A model generated the notes under the pieces. That model did not search any database. It was not told where the DNA came from and worked only from the letters and a program-made list of their open reading frames with translations. A DNA stretch of 64,000 bases from Seison nebaliae (lineage: Eukaryota > Rotifera > Pararotatoria > Seisonacea > Seisonidae). Made by a program: the position numbers and the translations under genes. The stretch's first letter is position 1, and each line of letters starts with the position of its first letter. Shown here in pieces: positions 12,580 through 24,183 of this stretch. Location of the stretch: contig JALJEE010001021.1 in NCBI GenBank assembly GCA_023231475.1, positions 21,881-85,880 of the forward strand, written 5' to 3'.

Positions 12580-13710
12580 AGGTCATTGAAAGATGGAATA
12601 GGAAATTCGAAGGCTCTTCTCCATCTTCTCCAGTAGAGAAAGATACTTCTTACGATACTTCTTGTTAGTCAACACAATCGGAAATGGAGGAAGATCGACA
12701 ATAAACAAGATAAATGCTCTTGAGAAGGAGCTTTTACATCCTAAAAGACTTCGAATGTCTACGCACGTTCCACGCATATTTGCGAAATAACGTACCCTGC
12801 ACCTGAATAGAGTCATATTGGGGCGTGCATAACATAGTGGTTTATGCACGTTCCCAACGCCACAACGATGGGACACACGTCTCACGTAGAGATCTCCTAC
12901 CACTGACCGTAGAGGAGATCGATCAAAAAATTTATCCCAACGGGAATTTCACTTTTTAAAAAAAAAAGGAAAAAAAAGAATATATCGATTATATGCTCGA
13001 TCCAATGTATACATTGATTTCATTGAGAACGAATTAGCTGCCCGTAATCCATAAAAATCACAGCAGAACGTATGAAACAACTTTAGTTTTAGAGAAATGG
13101 GAAAAAATGTACACCGATGGTTTATAGAATGAAAAGCTCTAATGTACTTACACCTAATACGTACAACCCACGGCTGCAAAACTCTTTTTTCTACAGTCTA
13201 AATAACAACTAAGAAATCTGCTGCCAATTACATTTATATTCAAACATTGGAATATCGCTTTCATTCAATTGAATAATCATCAACAATTTAAATTTCGGAT
13301 CATTACATTTTATCCACATCCACGAATTCCTTCCTGAATTAACAGTAACATTACATAAAAAATTTCCTTACTGTTAAAAAATAACACCATATCATCGGCA
13401 TATGCATAGATTGCCGGACAGCATTTACCACCAATAATGATTTTCCGTGTATGATTTTCCCGAACAACCACGGTGCCAAAGTAGAGCCTTGTCTTGCACC
13501 GTAATACCTAATACCTAAACTCACTCCCTAAATTCCGGTTAACTTTCACTTGTCCACATGAATCCTTAGAGAGACGTTCAATGAAACGAATATAATTCTC
13601 GTGAACACCCCTCTGTCTAATTTCAATCTATCTAATAATAATTCTATCGATAATCTATCTCAATACCATAATTATTATCAACAGAATCAAATGCTTTCGA
13701 TGTATACAGA
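12580..13710 (-). mobile_element. Decayed non-LTR retrotransposon reverse transcriptase (minus strand)
   Basis: Reading the minus strand from about 13.7 kb downward, reverse transcriptase motifs occur in the correct order but in different frames: SKAFDSVDNN (about 13665-13703), then GVHENYIRFIERLSKD, GARQGSTLAPWLF (about 13466-13505), the catalytic-site motif YADDMVLFF (about 13385-13415), and further down KLKLFHTFCCDF with DRAYNR (near 12985-13080). Interrupting stops and frame changes show it is not functional. The order and motifs are those of non-LTR (LINE) elements. No LTR, integrase or protease was seen. The clade is uncertain. Confidence 0.7.
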
Positions 13711-14139
13711 AGACATATTATAAATTTCAATTATGTATCTTTACAATTCGAGATGAAATAACGTAGAAGAAGAATAAGCGGAAGAGTGTCTGTACCTCCT
13801 ATTATCGGAATTAATTTTTAAATTTCGCTATATCAGCGTATAAAGAACAATTTAACTCACATATTATAATATTTTCACCATTAATAATTATGTATTAATA
13901 TTATTTCTAAGGACAGTTTTTAATAGAAAAAAAAAGATTGGGCACAAATTTTCAAAATTTAACAAATTCCAACCTAACATAAAATAGCTTGAAAGAAAAA
14001 TGTCATGAAGAAATATTAACCTGTAGAATTTTTAATGGGCTACCTAATGATATATATATATATATGCATCGACTTTAAAAAATCTCTTTTAAAACAAGTT
14101 TTAAAAGTTTCTTCATAATTTGTCCCACTTTCCTAAATT

Positions 14140-14300
14140 GCCCCCACACGACGGTACCCAACCTTAATACCCTACCCTGATCGATCATGCCTACAATCAG
14201 CTTATTAGGAGATTAGTCTCTTTGTCTCGCTTGGTTTTCTTCCACCATCAATCCCCTTTTCAAAAGAATTTCTGATTTTAACTCTCTCACTTCCTAAATT
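14140..14300 (+). mobile_element. Short non-LTR retrotransposon fragment (plus strand)
   Basis: A short plus-strand stretch translates to DHAYNQLIRRLVSLSRL (near 14181-14225). The element near 35.6 kb has DRAYNRLIRRLVCC and the one near 13 kb has DRAYNRYI. The match lies in the same region downstream of the reverse transcriptase palm, so this is probably a third, truncated copy of a related element. Confidence 0.5.
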
Positions 14301-15230
14301 TCCGTACTAATATTTTTCACATTTGCTCAATCTTTTCCCATACTATCCAAATTTAAAATTAATTTTTTAACTATTTCTTTGCCAGCAACGATCCTCATCA
14401 TCACAAGTCGTATCGTATGATATCTATCGGCTCGATTAATTTATTGGAAATACACTGTATGCACTAAATGAGAAATTTTAATTGTTTAAATTTCCTAGAG
14501 ATTTTAAATTTGTCCTAATACCTAATACCTAAAACAACACAAAAGTGAAGAGAATTTTTGCATTCGTTCATGAAGATCATGGATTAATAATTTCCTTCAT
14601 TTAATATTGTAGATAAGAATTATCCTGTGATGTACCGTATTTCAAATTTATATGTGATATTTCTGTAGTTGCTAAGTAGAATTTGTGACTTACATAATAA
14701 GTTGTAACAGTCAAAAATTCAAACTGTTCAAGATTATTCAATTTTGCAGAAGATTTCAAATAATCTGAACAGCTATTTTCCAAACGTTGATCGTATTCAA
14801 TGTAAATTTTATTCCCTTAGGATCTTTTAATCTCTCAATCATTGTTATCTATTTATTCTATCTGTTTGAAATTGAACTTGTTTCATATAACTACAAAATA
14901 ATCGTCTCAAATGTGTTCGTCGAGAACATTCATTCTATTCTGGAGATAAAGAGTCGATTGAGAGACTTGTAGTAGTGGAAATATCGGATGAAAGAATTGT
15001 GAAATAAAATGAGAGAGGAAATTTATTTTGAGAGGAAAAAAATGAATATTGAGTGAATGGGAGGGAGTGTTCAAGTAAAATTTGCAATTAGAAATAAATG
15101 AGAATTGTGGAAAAAGAAGTAAAAAAAATGTTGATTGAAAAAGAAATTTGAGCTGAAGGGGCAGAAGTAATATAATTCACGTGCAATTATATAATTGATT
15201 TCTCAAGAGTATTTTGAGTTGAAAAAAATA

Positions 15231-18200
15231 ATGAAAGAATTGAGTCTTATCGATTCGTATCATTACTTCTACAAGAATGAAGAAGATGGGAATAATCAAT
15301 TGTATTTGAATGTGGATAACATTGTTTATACGAAATATGATGAGATTTATTTCTCTGACAATACTTCTATTCATTGTGCTTATGTTGATTCGGGTAGATA
15401 TGTGTACAAGAAGGTTTGGGATGCCGAAGCGACGATTAAAGACATGGTTCTCGCTCAGTCCAATTGGTTAAATGGATCAGCTATTTATTATCGAATCGAT
15501 CAACAAACCGTTTATGAGATACCAGTTCTCCATAATGAAAGAACTGTGCCATCCGCCAAATTATATTTATCATTTGACGATTGTGAAATTTGTGCAATGA
15601 AGACATCGAATAATATGAAATTTATTTTATTTTTATTGAAGAAAATTGAAGGAAACGAATATGAATTTTTACTTTATTCTCTCGATAATCACGAGAAAGT
15701 GGCAGATGGAATTCTTTCTCAACAATCCGCCTATAATCTTCAAGTGGATGTTGGTTGGGGTTCAGTCGCCACTCAATTTCAAGGAACAGCTAATAAAGTA
15801 GACATTTTAAGACACAGAGAATTGACATCAACAACTGAACGTTTCTCTCCCACTTTTCAAATGGAATGGAATTCAACCGACGATTTCTTTTTCATTCAAT
15901 ATGAAATTAATGAAAGACAATTATTTGACGTCTTCCAATTCGAGAATGGACTCCATGTGAAATTGATCGGTCGTTCTGATATTTCCGTTTATCGAATCGG
16001 CGAACGAATCGTATGGCGTCCGAATGCAAATCATATTGTGGTGGGATGTTGTTCGTCATTGGATGGTGTGGGAACATTAGAAATATTCGAATCGAATGGA
16101 TTACATTTCAATTCGATTCGTCTCATTCGAAATGAATTTGAGAAATATCTCTCAGTCAACGACATCACAGAAATTATTGATATTAGTTTTTTCAAAGAGA
16201 AAATTTTCGCTATTGCCTTCGAATGGAATTTACGACATTATGTCTCTTTTTATCGAGAATCTAACGATTCGTATTATCTTATGAAGACGATACCTTTCCC
16301 AATTCAACATAGAATCATCAACATTAAATTGATGAAACGACAAATGAAATTCATTCATGAAAATGATAATTCCTCTCAAGATGATTTGATGAAATGTTTC
16401 ATCATTTACGATAATGGAAATATCGATCTCCTTTATTTTATTTTCACACAATCACATTTATCATTTGCTGGTGGTCGATGTCTGGTCAATTCGAATCAAC
16501 TCGAATTCTTTTCCAATTTCCAAAATATTCCATTACCTTTCTCCTCCTATCAATTATCATTCAACACATTAATCAACGACATTTTCGTTTGGAATAATCA
16601 TTCGATTGTCGTCCGTCTAATTGACGAGAGAATTATTGAATTGGAACCATTCGACGAAGTGGATGATGAGAAATTGATTGAATATGAAAAGGAAATTCGA
16701 TTGCGAAAAAGTTTCGCTAAAAAAAATCAAAAATTTTATTTTCCAACAAAAACCTCTCAAATTTCCAATCTTTTCAAACCGATCGATGAACGACAATTGA
16801 CCTTATACAAACATATTGATGGCGATAAGGAAAAGATGGTTTGTGTTGAGAGAAATATTTTGGACGAATTGTCCCCCGGGAGAATTTTGGATGTTGATAA
16901 TGACCTAAATCTTCACTGTCGAAATGTCCCACTTGCCAATTTGGGAATGTCGAATGAAGTGATTTTGATAAATAATCTTCTCATAATGAATTGTGATGAG
17001 AATTTAATCATTGTTGATCTGGAAGACAATAAGATTTTATTAAATTTGATCGATGTTCATTCAATTTTATTAGGTGAAAAGAAACGATATTTATTCTTTG
17101 TTCAAACTATTCACAATTTAGGTAATGTGACAAAATTGGCTCAGCAGCATGTTTTCGATCATGTTCACATGATATCGTTAACCGATCCACAATTTTCTAT
17201 TTTATCGACCATCAATTGTGAAAAGTATGCTTCTCTTTCCCATCAATATGGAACGGGAATTACTTTGTTATGTTTACGAGGAAATTATGAACAAATTCAT
17301 TTCCTTCCATTATTATTAGATCATCTGATTGATGATTTGGTGAATAATAAAGAATATTTGGAAGGATTAGCATTTTGTGAGAAACATCGAATACATGTGA
17401 ATTTTATGCATGATGCAGCTGTCCGATATAACGGTGGAAAAGTGGAAACATTTTTAACTGATTTAATTTCCACTTTCATCAAATTAAATGAAACAAAAAA
17501 ATTGAATCGATATTTCGATTTATTATCAGATGAGAATGTTAATAAAGAATATGAATTGGCATTCTATTTCGATAAATGTCAAACGACCACATTAAATCCG
17601 AAGAGAAATTTAACAGATATTTATTTTTTTACTCGTCGAATCATTGAAAATCTCGTCAATGACAAAGAGAAATATCCGGCTGCCATAGGCATCCTTTATG
17701 CGACGATTTGCTTAAAACATTTGGATTCGGTCGGTGTAGTACCTGCATTAACATTCATTCGTTCGCAATCCGATCAATTGGAGGAGACAATTCGATTTTT
17801 CGCTTCCAAACTCAAATTTCAACAATTGTTCGATATCGTCTTGTCGTCGTACGATGTGGAAGGAGCGTTATCTGTTTGTAAATATTCCGATATCGATCCC
17901 ACCAACTTTTCTCACATCATCGATAAAGTAATGGCGACAAATGATGAATTAGAACGACGATATCTCATCGATCATCATTATCAGAAATATGATTTAGCCA
18001 TTTTCCATCTCATTCAATTTCATGTGGGAGAATTAGATGAATATTTGAAGAATTTAATTAAATTAAATTTAAACAATTTCAATTATAATGATATGTGGAA
18101 ACGAACGAAACGTTTATTCTATCAATTCAATTTACAATCTTCTCCTTATTTCATCACATTCCTCTACTCATATGATAATTGGTTGACGAAGAATAATGAC

Positions 18201-19467
18201 AAGAATTTACATCGAATTTTAAACCTTTTTCACATTTTCAAAATCAATACCGAATTGTTAAGTAATAGAGAAAATGAATTTTTCATTCAATTCTTTCAAC
18301 TCGCCACAACAGCTATGGAAAATCCATCAGAATATAATCGCCATTTCCTTCCCGTCATTCTTCGATCTCTCATCGATCTTTTTCAATCGGTGAATATTGG
18401 TGATAATGTCAATTTTGACATCCAACAAATCTTTCAACCATTCTCACATTTTGCCGATATTGGCGAATATCTTCTCCTTCGACAACAGATCATCGATAAA
18501 GACAAATATTTCTCCTTAATTCTCACGTCGGAAAACTGGTCAAATATTTTGAAATTCGTTTGTCTTTTCTTTTCATCAACTACTCATAATTTCAATAGAT
18601 GCTCACCCAAAAAATCAATAGGAATTATGTGATAAAACTTCAAAACAATTTTAACAATGTTTTAAATCGAATAAAAAATTTAATTAATTCCAATAATATG
18701 TTGTGGGAGGAATCGTATAACAGGTGACATTTTATGAAAGAATTTCATTTTTTTTCAAATATTCATAGACTAATTATTGTGCGAGAAGAATTGTTAAAGA
18801 AACGGAAAGAAAGAATGATGAAATTGGAGGAAATATTCGAAAGAAATGAAAATAATAGTATGGCGTCATCAAAAGCCACTTCGAAAAGATCGAAACGATC
18901 GACTGTTTCAGCATCATCGAAAAGGAGAAAAGAAAGAAAACTTCACAATCTCCAATATGGTTCCACATATGAAGATTTCGCATTAACATCATATTTAAGG
19001 AGATTAGCGAACGAAATGAAAGGATATTATGGTTATTTAATTATCATTTTTTTTTTGAAATTTTATCATTTTTTTGAAATTTTATCATTTTTTTTTAAGA
19101 TGAACTTCAACTATTCCTCAATTTCACTAATTGCTGTTACCATCTCTCACAACAACAAATTAATGATCTGAATGAATTAAGTTGAAATTTCTTTTCTTCA
19201 AATGTTCACTAAAATTATTAGATTTGACAACAAAAAATTTCTTGCGAGTCATTCAACAATCGTTGTGCAATGTGTGGACATATGATCTGGAGGAGGAGGA
19301 GGAGAATATTTCGGAAGATTTGAAAGAGTTGACATCCTTTCAGATTATGGAACGGAAAGAAAAAGAGAAAAGTTTCCAACTGAATTTTCTTCAAATTTTA
19401 AATTTATTTTATTCTTTCAGTTCGACGATTTTATGGTCATCAAACGAAATTGTTGAACGAAGAATAA
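15231..19467 (+). CDS. ELP1: Elongator complex protein 1 (ELP1/IKAP)
   Basis: Six exons: a 3.3-kb first exon 15231-18557, then 18599-18723, 18769-19031, 19100-19180, 19222-19371, 19421-19467; 1330 aa, the usual family length. Upstream in-frame TTG codons were rejected in favour of ATG 15231, giving MKELSLI, like other ELP1 N-termini. The WD40 propeller region carries the family motif VGWGSVATQFQG (about residues 173-186) and IVWRPNANHIVVGC. A long helical TPR-like half follows. Near the C terminus is the basic ELP1 motif KRRKERKLHNLQYGSTYEDF. ELP1 scaffolds the Elongator complex, which makes cm5/mcm5 modifications on wobble uridine of tRNAs. Four of five donors start GTT; the other is GTGACA. 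The last small exon is the least certain part. A canonical AATAAA lies 118 nt after the stop. Confidence 0.9.
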
Positions 19468-19584
19468 TTTCCGTTTCTTTCATTCAAATCCATCTCAATC
19501 ATCAATTCATCAATGTTTTAAGGATTTTTATTTCTAGTTTTAATCGAGAAAATTCCACAGATAAGAAAATCTATTTTTTTTTAT

Positions 19585-19590
19585 AATAAA
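19585..19590 (+). promoter_or_regulatory. Polyadenylation signal (ELP1)
   Basis: AATAAA downstream of the ELP1 stop in T-rich sequence, implying a 3' UTR of roughly 140 nt. Confidence 0.5.
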
Positions 19591-21876
19591 ATTTCAACCT
19601 TTTAACAATTTTGAAAGTTTTGAAAATTTAAAAAAATTTCCAATAAAAGAATTCAATTAGAGAATTGGATGAAATATTGTGAGAGAAAGGAAGAAACTTG
19701 AAAAAAATCGGAAATTTCGAAAAGATTTCGGAAGATCTATTAATTTTGGGAGATTCATTAAAATTTAGTTGATACTTCGATTAGTGAGTTGTCAGTGATT
19801 AGGATTGAGACAATTGATCGATGATAGATTTGAAGATAAAGGAAATATGAAGGTAAGAAGTTGAAGATGTGATTGTAGAAAGGATGGAAAGTTTCTCATA
19901 AAACTTGTGCACGTACTGAGATTGGGAAATGATGAAAAGAGACGTGTCTAACTATCGTTCGAATGATAATGATTGAGGGGAGATGATTTGAACGTTAATA
20001 ATGGAAATGGATGAAGATGTGATGGAATAAGATGGTGATCATTTCCATTATTTTTACCTGTCATCAATGAAAATGTTGATGTTGGATGTTATCTATCGAT
20101 CACTTAATTGTGTATCGAAGGAAATAACTGTAACTGGTCGATAGGGGGAATGTTGGTGAAGTTGGAACATGTGCATGTTCCATCGGACAATTTCCATCAT
20201 ATGGAAATTGGGAATGAGATATGAGGGAAATAATTTATTAATTTTCCATTCATTTCTACAAAGAATCAATGAGAAGAAATGACAAAAAATTCGAAAATTT
20301 CTTCTAATTGTAATTTCACTTTTTACACTTTAAGTTATATGTTTGATGAGATTGGTGGAGAGGAAGGGATAATTGAATAAATATAAAACTAAATTGTTTT
20401 CATTCAACACATCATTAGCAGAGAAGCGTAACTGAGTTCGATAATATTTCTCGCTAATTCCTTCTTTCTTCCTTCTTTAGGAATATGTTACTCATTCATC
20501 TTCTTCTCCCTCGATGAAATCGATAAGTAATTAGAATGAAGAACCGGTAAATGATTTGAAGATTTCCAGACGAAATTTTGTGGAAATTATCAGAGGAAAT
20601 TCTTCCTTCAAACAAATTGTCGAAAATTACATTAAGAATGGTTTGAGTATCCGTCTCTATTTTATGTAAGAAATAGTTGAATGATTAGAAATGGATAATT
20701 CTATTTGAAGTTGAGAAAGAAATAAATAAAAAAAGAAGGAGCAGAAGTAGAAGAATGCACCTTATTTCGTAAGTAATTTGATAATGAACGCTTTCTCTGG
20801 AAAGTAATACTCCTCTCTCCTCCTCCATCATTTCAATTTTCAGCTATTTAGTCGTTTTTAAGTGTTCGTTCAGTTTGTATAGATTCGTATGGATAGTGTG
20901 TGCTAGACGAGCATACACCCAAATTAGACATTTCAGTTGCATATTATTTCCGATTAAATGATTTCTTTCCATTCCCAACATGCATCTTAGAACTTTATCA
21001 TGTTAACATCTTGTGTATTCTCCTCGTCCGACTATCGGCAAGTTCAAACAACCGACCTGACTTGTTGTGCGAATGGAAGAACATTCCAATAAACGGATTA
21101 ACTGAAGTTTCGATTCTGTCTTATCTGAATGATAATGTTTATCATTTCTTTCTGATCCAATTCCTCTCCAGTTAAAGTTGTGGGAATGATGTTAAATTTT
21201 AATAGTGTTTGATAGAAATTTAGAATGAAAAAAGGATGAAAGAGAACTAAATTGTCGTCAGGAGTTGAGATAAGGAGACGGTTGGGTTGTGTAGAATGAT
21301 TATTTGTGTGGGATAAGATGTTGGGCTAATAGGAAAGAAAATAAACAAGATACAATTCTTCCGAAAAGTTGAATGATGGAAGTTTGAATGTTTAGGTAGG
21401 AGGATTGGTTGAGAGACGGAATATAATTGGAAGGGAAATTGAAAGTTGCCTCATACCATATCGTCTCTTATGAATTGGGATGTATATGTAGCTGTTGGTT
21501 AATTACTTTCATAAACATATCAGATGACGAATCGTCCATTCATATTCCATCTCCCAACGATGTGGATAACGATATGGTGCAATTCCGTCTGATGTGGAGA
21601 ATGACGATGAATATCTAATTAATTGTTTATACATCAGTAAAAATGTATGAAATTCTTTTCGTTATCTACTTCATTTTCTTCATCATCATCAGGAACGTCT
21701 TCTTTCGAATATTTGTTGAAGAGTTTCTAATTAACTTTCTCAATTTCATCTGCTTTCCATTAACAACCAAATCGTTTCATTTTGATTGTGCATGAAAAAT
21801 TTCCCTTCTTCATTCTTCCATTATTCATAATTTCTTATGCATTATTTATGAAATATTTTCCCATTTTATTTTACAG
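19591..21876. other. Intergenic/upstream region of the homeobox gene
   Basis: No recognisable coding region. Open frames here (for example 20900-21175) have no family features. The homeobox ATG at 21877 follows immediately after TTTTACAG, a good splice acceptor, so a 5' noncoding or short coding exon of that gene may lie in this stretch. Confidence 0.4.
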
Positions 21877-23376
21877 ATGAATCACTTATTATTATCATCA
21901 TCATCACCATCAACAACAATAGCATCATCGATTTTAAATACATTATCTCTCACAATATCATCGTCGTCTTCTAGTATTTTAAAAACGTCGAATTCCATCT
22001 CTCCCACCACCACAACGAACACAACTTCGGAAATTTCATCGAAACAAATCGGTGGAGGAGGAAATAATTCCGGTCAGATATTTAACAATCAATGGGCTTT
22101 CCCGTCCATGAATTTTGGGGAGGAATGTGGAGGTAAAAGAAGTTTTGAGTTAGATCTTCCATCATCTTTATCTTCGAATTCGTCGAGTATGATCTCGTCG
22201 AATCGGTCGTCACCAAAAAGGTTAAATTCGAGTAACGGTTCGGATGTGACGAGTGAAGTGTGTGAGAATGTTAAAGGGAATTATTGTGATTCGGATCAAT
22301 CGAATTACGAAGATACGAAAGAGTTGAATACAAAACGAAAGAGATTCTTCAAATCGTCAAATAATGAGAATTCGAATAAAAAATCGAAACAACATCAGGA
22401 CAATAAAAAAAGGAGAAATCGAACAACATTTACAACGCAACAATTGGAGGAATTAGAAAAGATTTTCATGAGAACACATTATCCTGACGTATATCTACGT
22501 GAACAAATGGCAATTAATTGTGATTTGACGGAAGCTCGTGTACAAGTTCCACGAATTTTTTCTGAATCGAAATTTATTTAAGTTTTTCCGTTTTCTTCTT
22601 TAAAGGTCTGGTTTCAAAATCGTCGAGCTAAATGGAGAAAAAGAGAACGATACACAGCCGTCGCTTGTGCCTCTTTAGCCTCAATGTTACCACAAGCCGC
22701 TGTTGCCGCTGCTGCTGCTGCTTCAATTCTTCCTTCAAACGTTCCCATTCATGGAACAGATCAAACATTATCACCAACTATAACAACAACATCAAATTCG
22801 GATATTCCTTTCACTAATTCCACATCAAATGAATTAGATAATCACTTGTTTCCTATTGGTATGCAATCAACAACTGAATCATTGCTCAATGTATTAGCTA
22901 ATCAATCATCTTTCGCATCTTTATTCTCCAACAACAACAACAACAATAACAACAACAATGATAGTTCAACAATTTTCCCATCAAATACATCATTTATTCA
23001 ACAATTATCATTAAACAACAATAATAACAGTAACAACAATGACAATTGTAGATTGGAGAAATCGATCGATAATAATAATTTTATAAATCTCAATTCTCAT
23101 TTCATTTCTTCATCATCTTCATCAAATTTGGATGGTCAACAACATCATCTGGAACAACAACAACAACAACAACAACAACAAGCGAATATCAATATGTTAT
23201 TAGGGAGAATGTGTCATCAGGAGAATCATGGAAGGGAAATGAGTTTCAACCCAAATCCAAAGGAGTTATACGAAGATGTAAAGAAACATTTGGAAAATGA
23301 GAATTTGACTAATCCGTTTAAAGGAGCGTCGTTCGATTATCAGTCGAATGGTAATGTATATCCCCTTTATTCGTGA
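21877..23376 (+). CDS. Paired-like homeobox transcription factor (ALX/aristaless type)
   Basis: Two exons, 21877-22545 and 22606-23376; 479 aa. A Ser/Thr/Asn-rich N-terminal half precedes a homeodomain at about residues 178-237, with [32 protein letters not shown] and, across the splice, [18 protein letters not shown]. Gln at homeodomain position 50 and the intron between positions 46 and 47 are typical of paired-like genes. The sequence is closest to vertebrate ALX1/3/4 and to aristaless as far as I can judge by eye; Drgx/Prop1-like is possible. The C-terminal half has an Ala run and Asn and Gln repeats. No C-terminal OAR motif was seen. Splicing to a 5' exon is possible because TTTTACAG directly precedes the ATG. 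The gene is convergent with the Pax6-class gene. Confidence 0.85.
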
Positions 23377-24183
23377 ACATTTCGTGAAGGATGGAAGAGA
23401 TCCATTGTAATTGATTCGTATCGAATAATCGTTGTTGGCACGATACTACGAAATTGATTGGTGATTAATGATTTGAAATGATTCTTAACGAATGAAAAAA
23501 AGTTTCGTGCCAACCGCCATCTTTTCCCATTTTTTATACTATAAACTGGTATCACTTCTATTTCGCTTTATTCATCAATCATTCGTTTGTGGATAATTTC
23601 ATTAAGAAATTCATTCACCTATTTTTAAAAATGGAACATATTGAAAAATGAGAGAGAGAAATGTTGAAAATAAGAGAAACGGTGTTGTGAAGAAGAAAGC
23701 AAAAAAAATTTATGAATTTCTAATAAAGAAAGTGAATAAATAAATAAAAATTAGAAAAAATACTTTATATACGTCCCACTCCGGCAGTAGAAAGATGAAT
23801 AAAAATCCATTGATCTTCATTCGGGGTTTGTGGGGATGTTGTGGAAAATGTTTTTCTCACAATCTCCCAGTTAATTAACTTTCCAATTCTTTCAACAACT
23901 TAACAATAAATGTGCGCAAACGAATTGATGAGTTTTGTTGAGTGTATATCCATCTGACTAGAAGAACGAGATGAGAAATCTCCTTCTGGAAAAGGAAGTT
24001 GAGTGGAGAAGAAAATAAAAAATTGATGAATTGTCTCTGTAAAAAAATGTGGGGGAAGTTTATGAGTTGAAGTGAAGAAGATGATTTTATGGAGAAGATG
24101 ATTTTGATTGAAAGTAAAGTGAGTGTAATGTGTGGAAGAGGAGGAGGAAGGAGGAGGATGAGTAGTGAATGAAGTAGGAGTAC
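23377..24183. other. Intergenic between two convergent transcription factor genes
   Basis: About 800 bp separate the stops of the homeobox gene (+) and the Pax6-class gene (-). A likely polyadenylation signal of the homeobox gene lies at 23722-23727. No coding region is supported. In particular, no homeodomain is encoded here on the minus strand. Confidence 0.6.
23722..23727 (+). promoter_or_regulatory. Polyadenylation signal (homeobox gene)
   Basis: AATAAA about 345 nt after the stop, followed by further AATAAA copies at 23735-23750. Confidence 0.5.

Larger units (their letters stand above)
11105..15230. other. Intergenic region with decayed retroelement pieces
   Basis: The region lies between the gamma-glutamyltransferase and ELP1 genes. 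It includes two non-LTR retrotransposon fragments (listed separately) and one unexplained open frame at 11571-11861 (-). The remaining sequence is A+T-rich and shows no recognisable gene. A short duplicated string, TAATACCTAATACCTAAA, occurs near 13501 and again near 14517. In the first copy it lies inside the reverse transcriptase frame. Confidence 0.5.

Noticed and set aside
13495-13520. Telomere-like TTAGG repeats (TTAGGTATTAGG on the minus strand)
   Set aside because: There are only two units, they are interrupted by TA, and they lie inside the reverse transcriptase frame. This is not a telomeric array.
22400-22700. The plus-strand homeodomain as the missing Pax6 homeodomain
   Set aside because: It is on the opposite strand, spliced into its own 479-aa frame, and carries Gln at position 50 with ALX-like residues. 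Pax6 homeodomains have Ser-50.
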